A stretch of 64,000 nt of DNA from Sphingobacterium rhinopitheci (lineage in GTDB: Bacteria > Bacteroidota > Bacteroidia > Sphingobacteriales > Sphingobacteriaceae), in NCBI RefSeq assembly GCF_022627575.1, contig NZ_JADEYQ010000002.1, positions 62,001-126,000 on the forward strand, read 5' to 3'. A model generated the notes under the pieces. The model worked only from the letters and a program-made list of their open reading frames with translations. It was not told where the DNA came from and made no database searches. Within the stretch, counting starts at the first letter, position 1; every line of letters begins with the position of its first letter. A program made the translations under genes and the position numbers. Positions 36,495-44,998 of this stretch are shown one piece after another.

Positions 36495-37058
36495 ATGGCA
36501 AACGACATTTTAAATGCAATCCACTACCGTAGAACGGTTAATCAAAACAGTTTTACGGATCAAGATATAACTAAAGAAGATATCTTAACGATTTTAAATG
36601 CAGCAAATGCTGCTCCTACACACAAACGTACACAACCATGGCGATTTGTAATTTTTCGTAATGAAGGATTAGAAAGATTGGGTGCTGAGTTAGGACGTAT
36701 TTATAAGAATATTACACCTTCTGAGAAATATAGTGAAGCCACAGAAATAAATATGGCTAAGAAAGCAACTACATCAAATGTAGCTATTGCTATCGTTGTT
36801 AACTACACCGGAGATCTTCCAGAATGGGAAGAACTTGCAGCGACATCTTGTGCAGTTCAAAACTTATGGTTAGCCGCTCATTCTATTAACATTGGTGGTT
36901 ACTGGGCAACTCCAGGTTTAATCCATCACTTAGGAGGATTCTTAAATCTCGAAGAAAACCAAAAATGTATCGGTTTATTCTATTTAGGACATCACAATGC
37001 TGAACCTCGCGAGCCAGCACGCTCTCCTATAGAGGATAAAATCCGTTGGGAAGAATAA
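36495..37058 (+). CDS. nitroreductase-family FMN oxidoreductase
   Basis: A 187-residue flavoprotein of the nitroreductase fold. It begins with the family entry AIHYRRTVNQNSF, then AANAAPTHKRTQPWRFVIF (FMN phosphate-binding), AVQNLWLAAHSINIGGYWATPG (dimer helix and FMN contact) and ends CIGLFYLGHHNAEPREPARSPI. The length and HRR-like start resemble E. coli YdjA-type small nitroreductases. NAD(P)H-dependent reduction is assumed; the physiological substrate is unknown. A terminator follows 23 bases after the stop. Confidence 0.87.
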   Translation: MANDILNAIHYRRTVNQNSFTDQDITKEDILTILNAANAAPTHKRTQPWRFVIFRNEGLERLGAELGRIYKNITPSEKYSEATEINMAKKATTSNVAIAIVVNYTGDLPEWEELAATSCAVQNLWLAAHSINIGGYWATPGLIHHLGGFLNLEENQKCIGLFYLGHHNAEPREPARSPIEDKIRWEE

Positions 37059-37081
37059 TTCCGCATTTTAACAACAACAAT

Positions 37082-37115
37082 AAAAGGCCTACAGAATTGC
37101 AGGCCTTTTATTTTT
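37082..37115 (+). terminator. terminator after the nitroreductase gene
   Basis: Arms 37082-37090 and 37101-37109 (core GGCC) are perfectly complementary and followed by a T-rich run. Confidence 0.8.
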
Positions 37116-37254
37116 AACTCCCCCAAGAAGAGAGAATATTTTTCAAATGGTATATGTTGATGCAATATTACATAGGATTCAACCATTTAAAAATACCTAC
37201 AAGTCGGTATTTCTTGTAAAGAAAAAATACCAAAAAAGGATGTTCTCAATAACA

Positions 37255-37905
37255 TTATAAACTTATTTGATATATTTTTACACTAAAATGAGCTTTTTGA
37301 CCATTCCAGGTAATGCTATTCCTTATCAGATCAACGAGCTCTTTATCATTATCAAAATCAGCACCAGAAATAATGATATTATTCGCTTTTTTTGAAGCAT
37401 CTACGTCAAAACGAATATCCAATGTTCCTTTATAATTTTGATGATTAGCATATTTAGTATTTAATACTTCATAAAACTTTTCCCATCCTCCGACAGGGAA
37501 TACATCATTCTGATCCGTTAATGGCATTACATCGTATTCGTATAGTGCATCAGTAATCAAAACTTCTTTCAAATCTGTCTTATTATGATTGGGAATATAT
37601 CTTATTAGCAATAAAGTACAAACCGTAATAAACATCACTCCTGCGGCCATACCAATCGCCAATCGCTGCCAATTGTAAAAGCGTTTGTGCTGGCTAGAAG
37701 AATGTTGCTCGACACGTGTTGCCAATCGCTGTTGCAATAAACTTAATTGCTTGGCATCAACCCCATTTTGCATTCTATACCCATCAATAGCATCTTGTAA
37801 AAAAGGATCTTCCAAAGCTTCACGTTCCAAGGTATACATATCCTCCTTAGACATCAAGCCATTGACATAGTTATGAATACGTGATAATTGATAATTATTC
37901 TCCAT
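37255..37905 (-). CDS. single-pass membrane protein coupled to ECF sigma, putative anti-sigma factor
   Basis: A 216-residue protein. ATG at 37905 (MENNYQLS) is used; a GTG 18 codons upstream lies deep in the sigma gene. The N-terminal cytosolic part (about 1-80; INGLMSKEDMYTLEREALEDPFLQDAIDGY-like) has the look of the zinc-free anti-sigma fold, then one helix (about 87-108), then a periplasmic domain. The C-terminal TLDIRFDVDASKKANNIIIS strand pattern recalls TonB-like C-termini of Bacteroidota signal proteins. Overlap of 11 bases with the sigma gene supports a sigma/anti-sigma pair, which is inference. Confidence 0.65.
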   Translation of the reverse strand: MENNYQLSRIHNYVNGLMSKEDMYTLEREALEDPFLQDAIDGYRMQNGVDAKQLSLLQQRLATRVEQHSSSQHKRFYNWQRLAIGMAAGVMFITVCTLLLIRYIPNHNKTDLKEVLITDALYEYDVMPLTDQNDVFPVGGWEKFYEVLNTKYANHQNYKGTLDIRFDVDASKKANNIIISGADFDNDKELVDLIRNSITWNGQKAHFSVKIYQISL

Positions 37906-38443
37906 TTTTCTTACTTTCCATACAGATCCTAAGGTTACGCTTACCATTTTGAATGGCACTTTTTACCTTATTCAAATCCAAACCAGTTTCTTCTGAAATA
38001 TCCTTATAACACTGTTGGTTCAAATAGAACAATCGAACACAAACCTCTTGCTCTTTATTCAAGGTTTGCATGCACAGTTCCAATTTATGAAAATGCTGCT
38101 CTTGCCAACGTGAATCATTTATATCATTTAATTTCTGTTCACTTTCATACATAAAGTGATCAAGATCTACATACTGCTGTTTTTTGTCTTTACGAAGTTG
38201 CATCAGGCAATAATTCTTAGCATAGACATACAGCCAACTTTTGAAATTATCAACCTCATGAATCCGTAACTTGACAATCAGTTCTTCAAAAATTTGCATT
38301 ACCGCATCATTACTTCGGTCTACGTCTTGTAGATATTTATAACAAACACCATACAATAAAGACATGTAAGGAGCATATACCTTTCCCAAAGATTCTAAAT
38401 TTCCAGAGACCTTATACTGAAGTAATAACTCCTTTTCACTCAT
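37895..38443 (-). CDS. ECF-family RNA polymerase sigma factor
   Basis: A 182-residue sigma-70 factor with regions 2 and 4 only. Region 2: LGKVYAPYMSLLYGVCYKYLQDVDRSNDAVMQIFEELI and FKSWLYVYAKNYCLMQLRKDKK. Region 4: ELCMQTLNKEQEVCVRLFYLNQQCYKDISEETGLDLNKVKSAIQNGKRNLR, a helix-turn-helix for -35 contacts. Translationally coupled to a membrane protein that may hold it inactive. Target genes are unknown; no SusC or FecR-like gene is directly attached, though the sulfatase region starts 4 kb away. Confidence 0.85.
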   Translation of the reverse strand: MSEKELLLQYKVSGNLESLGKVYAPYMSLLYGVCYKYLQDVDRSNDAVMQIFEELIVKLRIHEVDNFKSWLYVYAKNYCLMQLRKDKKQQYVDLDHFMYESEQKLNDINDSRWQEQHFHKLELCMQTLNKEQEVCVRLFYLNQQCYKDISEETGLDLNKVKSAIQNGKRNLRICMESKKNGE

Positions 38444-38511
38444 AAACGGAATATTTCAATTATATGATGCATTAGTTGTCGCAATTCCATAATTTAAAAA
38501 AACAAAATCAC

Positions 38512-39768
38512 TTAACGAAATAAAAGTAAAGCGATCACTAAAGTAACCAAGACATTAAATGTCTGTGCTATCAAAAAGGCATATAATGGTTTTTTATTGC
38601 TGTGTACAAAAAGTTCTTTAAAATTAGTTTCTAATCCTATCGATGTAAAAGCCAATACAAACCACAAGCCCTGAATACTCTTTAAACTTCCTTTTACAAG
38701 ATCATTCGTTTCTGGCGAAATAAAGAAAGAAAATAATAACGAAGCAAAGACAAATCCGATCACAAACTTAGGAAAGCGTTCCCAAATAATTTTTAAGGTA
38801 GGTTTTTCTCTTTTAGTTTCGTCATCAACGGATTTGGCATAGGTCCAGTATATACTAATGGCAAATGCAGCAATTCCTAACAATACATTTTGAGAGAATT
38901 TGACGATAGTACTTATTTTCAAAGCTTCCTCCCCTACTAAAGAGCCCGAAGCAACTACAGCACCTGTTGTATCAATAGAACCCCCAAGCCAAGCACCAGT
39001 TACCTCTTGCGATAAGCCCATCCATTCGGCCATATAAGGCATACATATCATCATCGGAATGGCTGTGATAAGCACTAAAGAAATCACATAGGACAATTTC
39101 TTAGCATCCCCTTTTATTGCACCTGAAGTAGCTATTGCTGCCGAAACACCACATATAGAAACTGCGCTGGATAACATCAAAGACATCTCTTTATCAATTT
39201 TCAACTTTTTACAAAGCCAAAATGCAAAGTACCAAACGGAAATTACGACGACCAAAGCTTGAATTAATCCCAAAGAACCTGCTTTAAGGATATCACCAAA
39301 AATCACCGTTGTTCCCAACAATACTAAACCTACTTTGACATATAATTCTGTATTTAGTGACTCCTTGAACCAAAGAGGCAATTTAAAAAAGTTACCTATC
39401 GCTAAACCAATTCCTAAGGCAAAAATAACTGCATCAAGATTATAGTCTTTAATAAGAGCGTTTTCTGCAATAAGCATAGCAATACAAGTCAATATAAACA
39501 CAATAGGGAATACGACCAATAGCGCATTCAAATTTTTCCTAAGGAATAAAGTTCCTAATATGGCAGCACCATATACAAGTAAAAACTGCTGACCAATTTT
39601 TATTAGATTATCTTTTGCTAATACTTTATTTTGTAAAGAATCTACTGAATCCCAACTAAAGGTAGGTTTTGGTATTATTATACCCGATAAGGCTAAAAAG
39701 ATGATAGCTAATCCTAAGATAACAACTACCCAATCCTCTGTAAATGAAAATGATTTTTTTACTGACAT
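38512..39768 (-). CDS. YeiH-family putative sulfate exporter
   Basis: A 418-residue inner-membrane protein with about eleven helices. The diagnostic stretch SAVSICGVSAAIATSGAIKG and the AWLGGSIDTTGAVVASGSLVG loop (mid-protein), then KFSQNVLLG, are typical of the YeiH/UPF0324 family annotated as putative sulfate exporters. Its proximity to two sulfatases and a formylglycine-generating enzyme (4 kb away, same strand) fits a role in removing sulfate released from esters, but transport by this family is poorly proven. The next gene upstream ends 8 bases away, so it may belong to the same transcript. Confidence 0.85.
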   Translation of the reverse strand: MSVKKSFSFTEDWVVVILGLAIIFLALSGIIIPKPTFSWDSVDSLQNKVLAKDNLIKIGQQFLLVYGAAILGTLFLRKNLNALLVVFPIVFILTCIAMLIAENALIKDYNLDAVIFALGIGLAIGNFFKLPLWFKESLNTELYVKVGLVLLGTTVIFGDILKAGSLGLIQALVVVISVWYFAFWLCKKLKIDKEMSLMLSSAVSICGVSAAIATSGAIKGDAKKLSYVISLVLITAIPMMICMPYMAEWMGLSQEVTGAWLGGSIDTTGAVVASGSLVGEEALKISTIVKFSQNVLLGIAAFAISIYWTYAKSVDDETKREKPTLKIIWERFPKFVIGFVFASLLFSFFISPETNDLVKGSLKSIQGLWFVLAFTSIGLETNFKELFVHSNKKPLYAFLIAQTFNVLVTLVIALLLFR

Positions 39769-39776
39769 GTAATTAT

Positions 39777-40697
39777 TTAGGTTGATTTTTTTAATAATTG
39801 TTTGATTGCAAGTTCTGCATTAGGATATTTAAAAACAAATCCTTGTTGTGCTGGAACTGTAGTCGTTACAGGGACGGAGTCCAATAATAGGGAAGCATCC
39901 ACAGCTTTGACAAAAGCCCCTATTTTGGCCATAAATGAAGGTAATGGAAAACCTATGGGCATGCCGACAGCACTTCTAAAAGTTTTCATAAATAGCGCAT
40001 TGGAAGAAGGATTTGGGGAGCAGGCATGATAAATGGGCGAAGGATTCTCTTGTTGCAGTATCCAAAAGATAAGTGCTATCAAATCGGCATAATGAATCCA
40101 ATTCATCCACTGCTTACCATCGGCAACTTTGCCTCCTAAACCAAATTTTACTAAAGGCAGTAATTCAGCGAAAAAACCTGAATCCTTCAATAATACTGGG
40201 CTTATCCGGAGGATAACCTGCTTGACATCTGCTACATTGCTTTCCCAAAAGGATTGTTCCCAATCTTTGGTTAGCGATGCTAAAAAACCCGTTCCGATTT
40301 CTTTACTATTCTCATCTTGTAAATGTGATAATTGATTAAATATAGACACACCAGAAAAATTAACCCATATGCTGGGCTTATTATGAAGTGTTTGTATAGC
40401 CATACCAATTGCTTTGGTCGGAAGAATTCTAGAATCCCACAATTCCCTTTTATTATCTTCCGTAAAACGGCATTGTATACTTTTACCCGAAAGATTTATT
40501 ACAGCATCGGCACCTTCAAGATACTGTGCCCAATTACCTATATTTTTGCCATCCCACTCGACCCATGTAATCTGGTCTGTATTTGGCTGTGCGATCCTTC
40601 GTGTCAATATCACTACATGCCATCCATTATTAAGGAATGCTGTAGTCAACAATTGGCCTAAATTGCCTGTACCACCTGCTAAAACTACCTTTTTCAT
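39777..40697 (-). CDS. TIGR01777-family NAD(P)-dependent epimerase-like protein
   Basis: A 306-residue extended-SDR protein. ATG at 40697 gives MKKVVLAGGTGNLGQLL, the nucleotide-binding start; longer frames upstream lie in the preceding gene. The family is recognised by ITWVEWDGKNIGNWAQYLEGADAVINLSGKSI, the RxSPVLL-like ILRISPVLLKD and GKQWMNWIHYADLI, matching TIGR01777 (YfcH-like). Reaction unknown. Its ATG overlaps the stop of the desaturase-like gene (ATGA), so they are coupled. Confidence 0.87.
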   Translation of the reverse strand: MKKVVLAGGTGNLGQLLTTAFLNNGWHVVILTRRIAQPNTDQITWVEWDGKNIGNWAQYLEGADAVINLSGKSIQCRFTEDNKRELWDSRILPTKAIGMAIQTLHNKPSIWVNFSGVSIFNQLSHLQDENSKEIGTGFLASLTKDWEQSFWESNVADVKQVILRISPVLLKDSGFFAELLPLVKFGLGGKVADGKQWMNWIHYADLIALIFWILQQENPSPIYHACSPNPSSNALFMKTFRSAVGMPIGFPLPSFMAKIGAFVKAVDASLLLDSVPVTTTVPAQQGFVFKYPNAELAIKQLLKKST

Positions 40698-42133
40698 ATG
40701 TTGAGATTTATATTTAAACCATAATGATCGTTGAGGGCTACTTTTGCGGCCTGAAAACCACACATTCCGTGTACTCCGCCCCCCGGAGGAGTAGAAGAAG
40801 AACAAATATAAACCGAAGCATTGGTGGTACGATATGGCGTCAAAGATAAAGTCGGCCGTGTATATAACTGCGCTATATCCATTATTCCACCATTGATATC
40901 ACCTCCTACATAATTGGGGTTATACGCCTCCATCTGTATTGCCGAAAAAGTATGCTTTGCCAATATTGTATCCTTAAAACCGGGTGCAAAGCGCTCTATT
41001 TGACTTTCGATTGCCGCCGTATAATCCGCTTCTGTACCGTTGGGTACATGACAATATGCCCATCCTGTATGTTTACCTTCTGGTGCTCGTGTGTTGTCAA
41101 ATATACTTTGCTGTGCAAAGAGCACAAAAGGCTTATCCAAAACGTGCCCTTGATGTGCTGTTTTTTCATAATGCGCAATTTCAGCAAATGTACCCCCTAG
41201 ATGAACGGTTCCTGCCTGTCGGGTATCTTTATTTGTAAAAGGAACAGGTTCGGACAATGCCCAATCCATCTTAAAAACCCCCATCCCTTGACGATACTTC
41301 TTTAATTGATGGAGATAGGTTTCTTTTAAATCTAGCCCTTTCAATGCAAGAATTTGTTTTGGTGTCATATCCAAAAACAAAAGCTTATGCTCGGGGAGAT
41401 CCTTTACATCTTTGACCCACAAACCTGTCTGCACTTCTCCTCCTAGCGATTGGTAATAACGTACTAACGCATCTGCAATAGCCTGTGACCCACCAACTGG
41501 AATAGGCCAACCATAACGATGCCCTACCGCCATCAACATAAATCCTATTGCTGATGTCGTCCAATTGGATAATGGCTGCATACCATGCCCCGCCATACCT
41601 GCCCATAATGCTTTGGTTTTCTCTTCGCTAAATAGCTTAGCAATCCAACTCGCTGGTGGAAGTGCTTTCAGCCCAAAAGATGCTAATGTAAAAGGATGCT
41701 TCGGAAGCCTCAACGGGCCTAGCGTATCTTCGGATAGATCAGTATAGCTATCTACCATACTTTTCAACAAATGAAGATATTTTTTCCCATCAGCTCCTAA
41801 GGCCTTAGCCGTTTGATGTATATCCTGATATAAAATACCAGCATCACCATTATCCAAAGGATGCGCTGCCGCAATAGTCGGCTGTACAAATTCTAAACCA
41901 TAATCACGTAATGGAATAGATTGAAAAAATGGGGATGCCATCGCCATAGGATGGATTGCCGAACAAACGTCATGTTTAAATCCACTCAACGTAAGTTCTT
42001 TGGTGCGTAATCCACCACCTATGGTTTCTGCCCCTTCTACGACCAACGTAGAAAGGCCTTGCTGCTGCAAGGTTATTGCAGCGGCAAGGCCATTAGGACC
42101 AGAACCTATTATGATCGCATCGTATTTTTTCAA
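40694..42133 (-). CDS. phytoene-desaturase-like NAD(P)/FAD oxidoreductase
   Basis: A 479-residue flavoprotein of the CrtI/amine-oxidase-like group. N-terminal FAD motif DAIIIGSGPNGLAAAITLQQQGLSTLVVEGAETIGGG; C-terminal FAD-contact motif SVYICSSSTPPGGGVHGMCGFQAA. The start is TTG at 42133: an in-frame stop lies directly upstream and the first ATG would delete the FAD site. Substrate unknown; homologues are often called phytoene dehydrogenase-like or pyridine nucleotide-disulfide-like, but a carotenoid role has no support from the neighbours. Coupled to the TIGR01777 gene. Confidence 0.88.
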   Translation of the reverse strand: MKKYDAIIIGSGPNGLAAAITLQQQGLSTLVVEGAETIGGGLRTKELTLSGFKHDVCSAIHPMAMASPFFQSIPLRDYGLEFVQPTIAAAHPLDNGDAGILYQDIHQTAKALGADGKKYLHLLKSMVDSYTDLSEDTLGPLRLPKHPFTLASFGLKALPPASWIAKLFSEEKTKALWAGMAGHGMQPLSNWTTSAIGFMLMAVGHRYGWPIPVGGSQAIADALVRYYQSLGGEVQTGLWVKDVKDLPEHKLLFLDMTPKQILALKGLDLKETYLHQLKKYRQGMGVFKMDWALSEPVPFTNKDTRQAGTVHLGGTFAEIAHYEKTAHQGHVLDKPFVLFAQQSIFDNTRAPEGKHTGWAYCHVPNGTEADYTAAIESQIERFAPGFKDTILAKHTFSAIQMEAYNPNYVGGDINGGIMDIAQLYTRPTLSLTPYRTTNASVYICSSSTPPGGGVHGMCGFQAAKVALNDHYGLNINLNI

Positions 42134-42230
42134 TTAGTATTAAATTTACAGCGAATATTTTATAATGAAGAACTTCCTTAAGCAAATTTATCCTTTATGC
42201 TACAGCAAAGAATCGCAATGAAATGCTATA

Positions 42231-43280
42231 CTATATATCCTTCACACATCTAAAACCAACATTATTGGTTGAGGTATTGACATCTGCTTTACCTCTGGTG
42301 CTTGCTTTATAGCGCTCACAATATTGATCCGTACATAAGAAAGAGCCTCCACGCTGTACTTTTTTTACAACATGAGGTTCGCGAGGATCAAAAGAAGAAC
42401 TAGGCCCTGTAGGATTTTTCAACGTTGTCAGCTCATATCGCGGTTGGTAAAAATCAGAACACCACTCCCACACATTACCCTCCATATCATACAAACCATA
42501 AGGATTAGCGGGAAAACTTTTTACAGGCGATGTAGTTTCAAAGCCATCTTCCTTAGTATTAGAAATAGGAAAATTCCCTTGATAGATATTTGCTACCCAT
42601 TTATTATTTGGCTTTAATTCATCTCCCCAATAATAAATATGAGTACCAGAATTACCTCCTCTTGCCGCATATTCCCATTCCGCTTCTGTAGGCAATCGCT
42701 TTCCTGCCCAAGCCGCATACGCCGCAGCGTCCTCATGAGCAATATGCACAACAGGATGATGCTCACGTCCTACAAGAGTACTATTCTTCCCTTCAGGATA
42801 TTTCCAGCAAGCACCTTCTACCAAACGCCACCATTTCATATGATCATCAAGGTTTCTAACTCTTTCTGGAGCTGCAAAAACTGCAGAACTCGGTCTTAAC
42901 AAAACTGTATCCACACCCGGGAAATCCTTCGGATCTAAACTCCGCTCTGCCAGTGTAACATATCCAGTCTCTTCTACAAACTGGGCAAACTGTGCATTCG
43001 TAACCTCGTGCTCATCCATCCAAAAATCAGATAATTCAATATTACGAAGAGGTTTTGTGTCAGCATACAAATCAGAACCCATAGCAAAGACACCTCCTTT
43101 AATAAAAATCATCTTAGTCGTTTTTGAATCACCAATCTTCTTATTGACTTGCACAGCTGCTGATATTTTTTCAAATCGAGACGCTACTGTTTCTGCACAA
43201 CAAGAAAGGCTATCTTGAGCATAACTAGTCAAAAACGATAACATGAAAATACTAAATGAAAAAAATTGATTAGGATTCAT
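42231..43280 (-). CDS. exported formylglycine-generating enzyme (SUMF1/FGE family)
   Basis: Converts the active-site Cys of sulfatases to formylglycine. The 349 residues start with a signal peptide (about 1-22, ending SYAQ), so it should act in the periplasm. The FGE-sulfatase domain runs from about residue 58: FIKGGVFAMGSDLYADTKPLRNIELSDFWMDEHEVTNAQFA-type entry, RLPTEAEWEYAARGG, NVWEWCSDFY and RGGSFLCTDQYCERYK with Cys316 and Cys321 spaced like the catalytic copper-binding pair of human FGE, then VGFRCV. It has its own -7 box and is the nearest gene downstream of two Cys-type sulfatases. Confidence 0.9.
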   Translation of the reverse strand: MNPNQFFSFSIFMLSFLTSYAQDSLSCCAETVASRFEKISAAVQVNKKIGDSKTTKMIFIKGGVFAMGSDLYADTKPLRNIELSDFWMDEHEVTNAQFAQFVEETGYVTLAERSLDPKDFPGVDTVLLRPSSAVFAAPERVRNLDDHMKWWRLVEGACWKYPEGKNSTLVGREHHPVVHIAHEDAAAYAAWAGKRLPTEAEWEYAARGGNSGTHIYYWGDELKPNNKWVANIYQGNFPISNTKEDGFETTSPVKSFPANPYGLYDMEGNVWEWCSDFYQPRYELTTLKNPTGPSSSFDPREPHVVKKVQRGGSFLCTDQYCERYKASTRGKADVNTSTNNVGFRCVKDI

Positions 43281-43301
43281 AACAAAAATTTATATTCAAA
43301 A

Positions 43302-43309
43302 CAAAAGTA
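43302..43309 (-). promoter_or_regulatory. -7 box of the formylglycine-generating enzyme gene
   Basis: The minus strand reads TACTTTTG, ending 21 bases before the ATG at 43280, in the 79-bp gap after the sulfatase gene. It would let the enzyme be made apart from the sulfatase operon. Confidence 0.45.
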
Positions 43310-43359
43310 TACAATATACAACAATAATTTAAGTTTGTGTAGATATGTCTTTATGTATC

Positions 43360-44988
43360 CTACCAACCAAAAGCTGAGCCCACAGGCTCCTGTATTTTGC
43401 TCTTTCTAAAATTGCGCATCGTTTTGGGCTCCTTATCTTCAATTTCCGCAAAATCAACGACACCATTATCATTAGCCCATCGAAAATAAGCTTGTGATAA
43501 TTGAGAAACGACAGCATGATGTTGTCTAGCTATATCGGTAGTTTCTGTAGGGTCATTGTTTAAATCATATAACTCCCAATTGTATGACGGATAGGTCGAA
43601 ACCAACTTCCAATTACCAATACGTACTGCTCTATTTCCTGCTCTCTCCCAAAATAATCCTTCGGGTCTATCTACCTCATTTTTTATCCCTGATAACACCG
43701 GCACTAAACTTCGCCCAGGTAATGGATTGGATAGAACTGTATCTTTATAAGTCTGTGGATAATTAGCACCTGCTAATTCATATAAGGTAGGCGCAATATC
43801 AATAATGTGACCTGTACCTTTCACAATTACATTAGGCTTTATCTGTTTTGGAAACCATGCAATAAAGGGTGTATTAATTCCTCCTTCATGCATATAATCT
43901 TTAAATGCTTTGAAAGGTGTATTAGAAGCGTACGACCAATTCTTACTTTGAGACTCAAAAGAACCTTCTGTACCTACAGGACCTGTATTTTTGCGTGCTC
44001 CATCATACCATTTCACCAAATCCTCTGCCGGAGCACCATTATCCGATAAGAAGAAAATTATGGTATTATCATATTGATTATTTTCTTTCAATTTGTCAAT
44101 CAACAAACCAATACTTTGATCTAGTCGATCAACCATTGCCGCATATACTTCCATCTTTTTAGCCCACATTTTTTTTTGATCAAAGGACAATCTCTCCCAA
44201 TCATACAAATCTTGATCTGGAATAGAAAGATTCACCGTACCATCAAATAAACCTAAATCTTTTTGTTTCTCAAATCTTTGCTTGCGTAAAGCCGTCCATC
44301 CTTTATCATACTTACCTTTATACTTAGCAATATCTTCAGGCAATGCTACTAATGGCCAATGTGGCGCTGTATGTGCTAGATATAAAAAGAAAGGCTTATT
44401 TACAGATTTTGCGTCATCCAAAAACTTTCCTGCATTTGCTTGAATTACATTTGTTGCTAAATATTCGCTCAAAGGATAACCCTCAGCATCCACTTTAGGT
44501 TTACCAAAAGTAGGCGCTCCAGAATTTGCGGAGGTACCCTGTGGAAACACCCTTTCAAAACCTCTGTCTGCAGGATAGCTCTTGCCATTGCCCGAAACAT
44601 GCCATTTCCCCGATGTTAACGTCAAATAGCCGTTAGCATTAAGTACTTCTGCCAAGGTCAACGATTCCGCATTGAGATACCCTTGATAAGCAGGTAAACC
44701 TAAATCATTCGAAAAATATCCTACACCAGCTTTGTGTTGATACTGACCAGTGAGCAATGATGCTCTGGTAGGTGCGCAAATAGAATTATTATAAAACTCT
44801 TTAAATCGCAAACCTTCTGACGCCAATTTATCTAAGTTTGGTGTTGCTATTTCTGAACCATAAGCGCCCAAATCCGAATATCCTAAATCATCTGCTAATA
44901 TCAATATGATATTAGGTTTACTTTTTGTCTGCGAAAAAATAATTAAACTATACCCTATCGCAAATATTAATAATAATATCTTTTTCAT
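43360..44988 (-). CDS. secreted AtsA-like sulfatase (first copy downstream)
   Basis: A 542-residue type I sulfatase with a signal peptide (about 1-20, ending FSQ). The core begins PNIILILADDLGYSDLGAYG with the metal Asp pair 33-34; the modification motif is NSICAPTRASLLTG with Cys71 (CxPxR), then SGKWHVSG with catalytic Lys and His, HTAPHWPL and ILFFLSDNGAP-type IIFFLSDNGAPAED (metal Asp/Asn). Length and ADDLGYSD/LNAESLTLAEVL pattern resemble Pseudomonas AtsA arylsulfatase (S1_4-like). Starts 10 bases after its paralogue. Substrate: sulfate ester, not identifiable. Confidence 0.9.
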   Translation of the reverse strand: MKKILLLIFAIGYSLIIFSQTKSKPNIILILADDLGYSDLGAYGSEIATPNLDKLASEGLRFKEFYNNSICAPTRASLLTGQYQHKAGVGYFSNDLGLPAYQGYLNAESLTLAEVLNANGYLTLTSGKWHVSGNGKSYPADRGFERVFPQGTSANSGAPTFGKPKVDAEGYPLSEYLATNVIQANAGKFLDDAKSVNKPFFLYLAHTAPHWPLVALPEDIAKYKGKYDKGWTALRKQRFEKQKDLGLFDGTVNLSIPDQDLYDWERLSFDQKKMWAKKMEVYAAMVDRLDQSIGLLIDKLKENNQYDNTIIFFLSDNGAPAEDLVKWYDGARKNTGPVGTEGSFESQSKNWSYASNTPFKAFKDYMHEGGINTPFIAWFPKQIKPNVIVKGTGHIIDIAPTLYELAGANYPQTYKDTVLSNPLPGRSLVPVLSGIKNEVDRPEGLFWERAGNRAVRIGNWKLVSTYPSYNWELYDLNNDPTETTDIARQHHAVVSQLSQAYFRWANDNGVVDFAEIEDKEPKTMRNFRKSKIQEPVGSAFGW

Positions 44989-44998
44989 TTTCTTTAAT

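Noticed and set aside
37201..37231. Hairpin-like repeat GGTATTT/AAATACC as terminator for the 37255 gene
   Set aside because: The arms are short and bulged, and the T run on the minus strand precedes rather than follows the stem.
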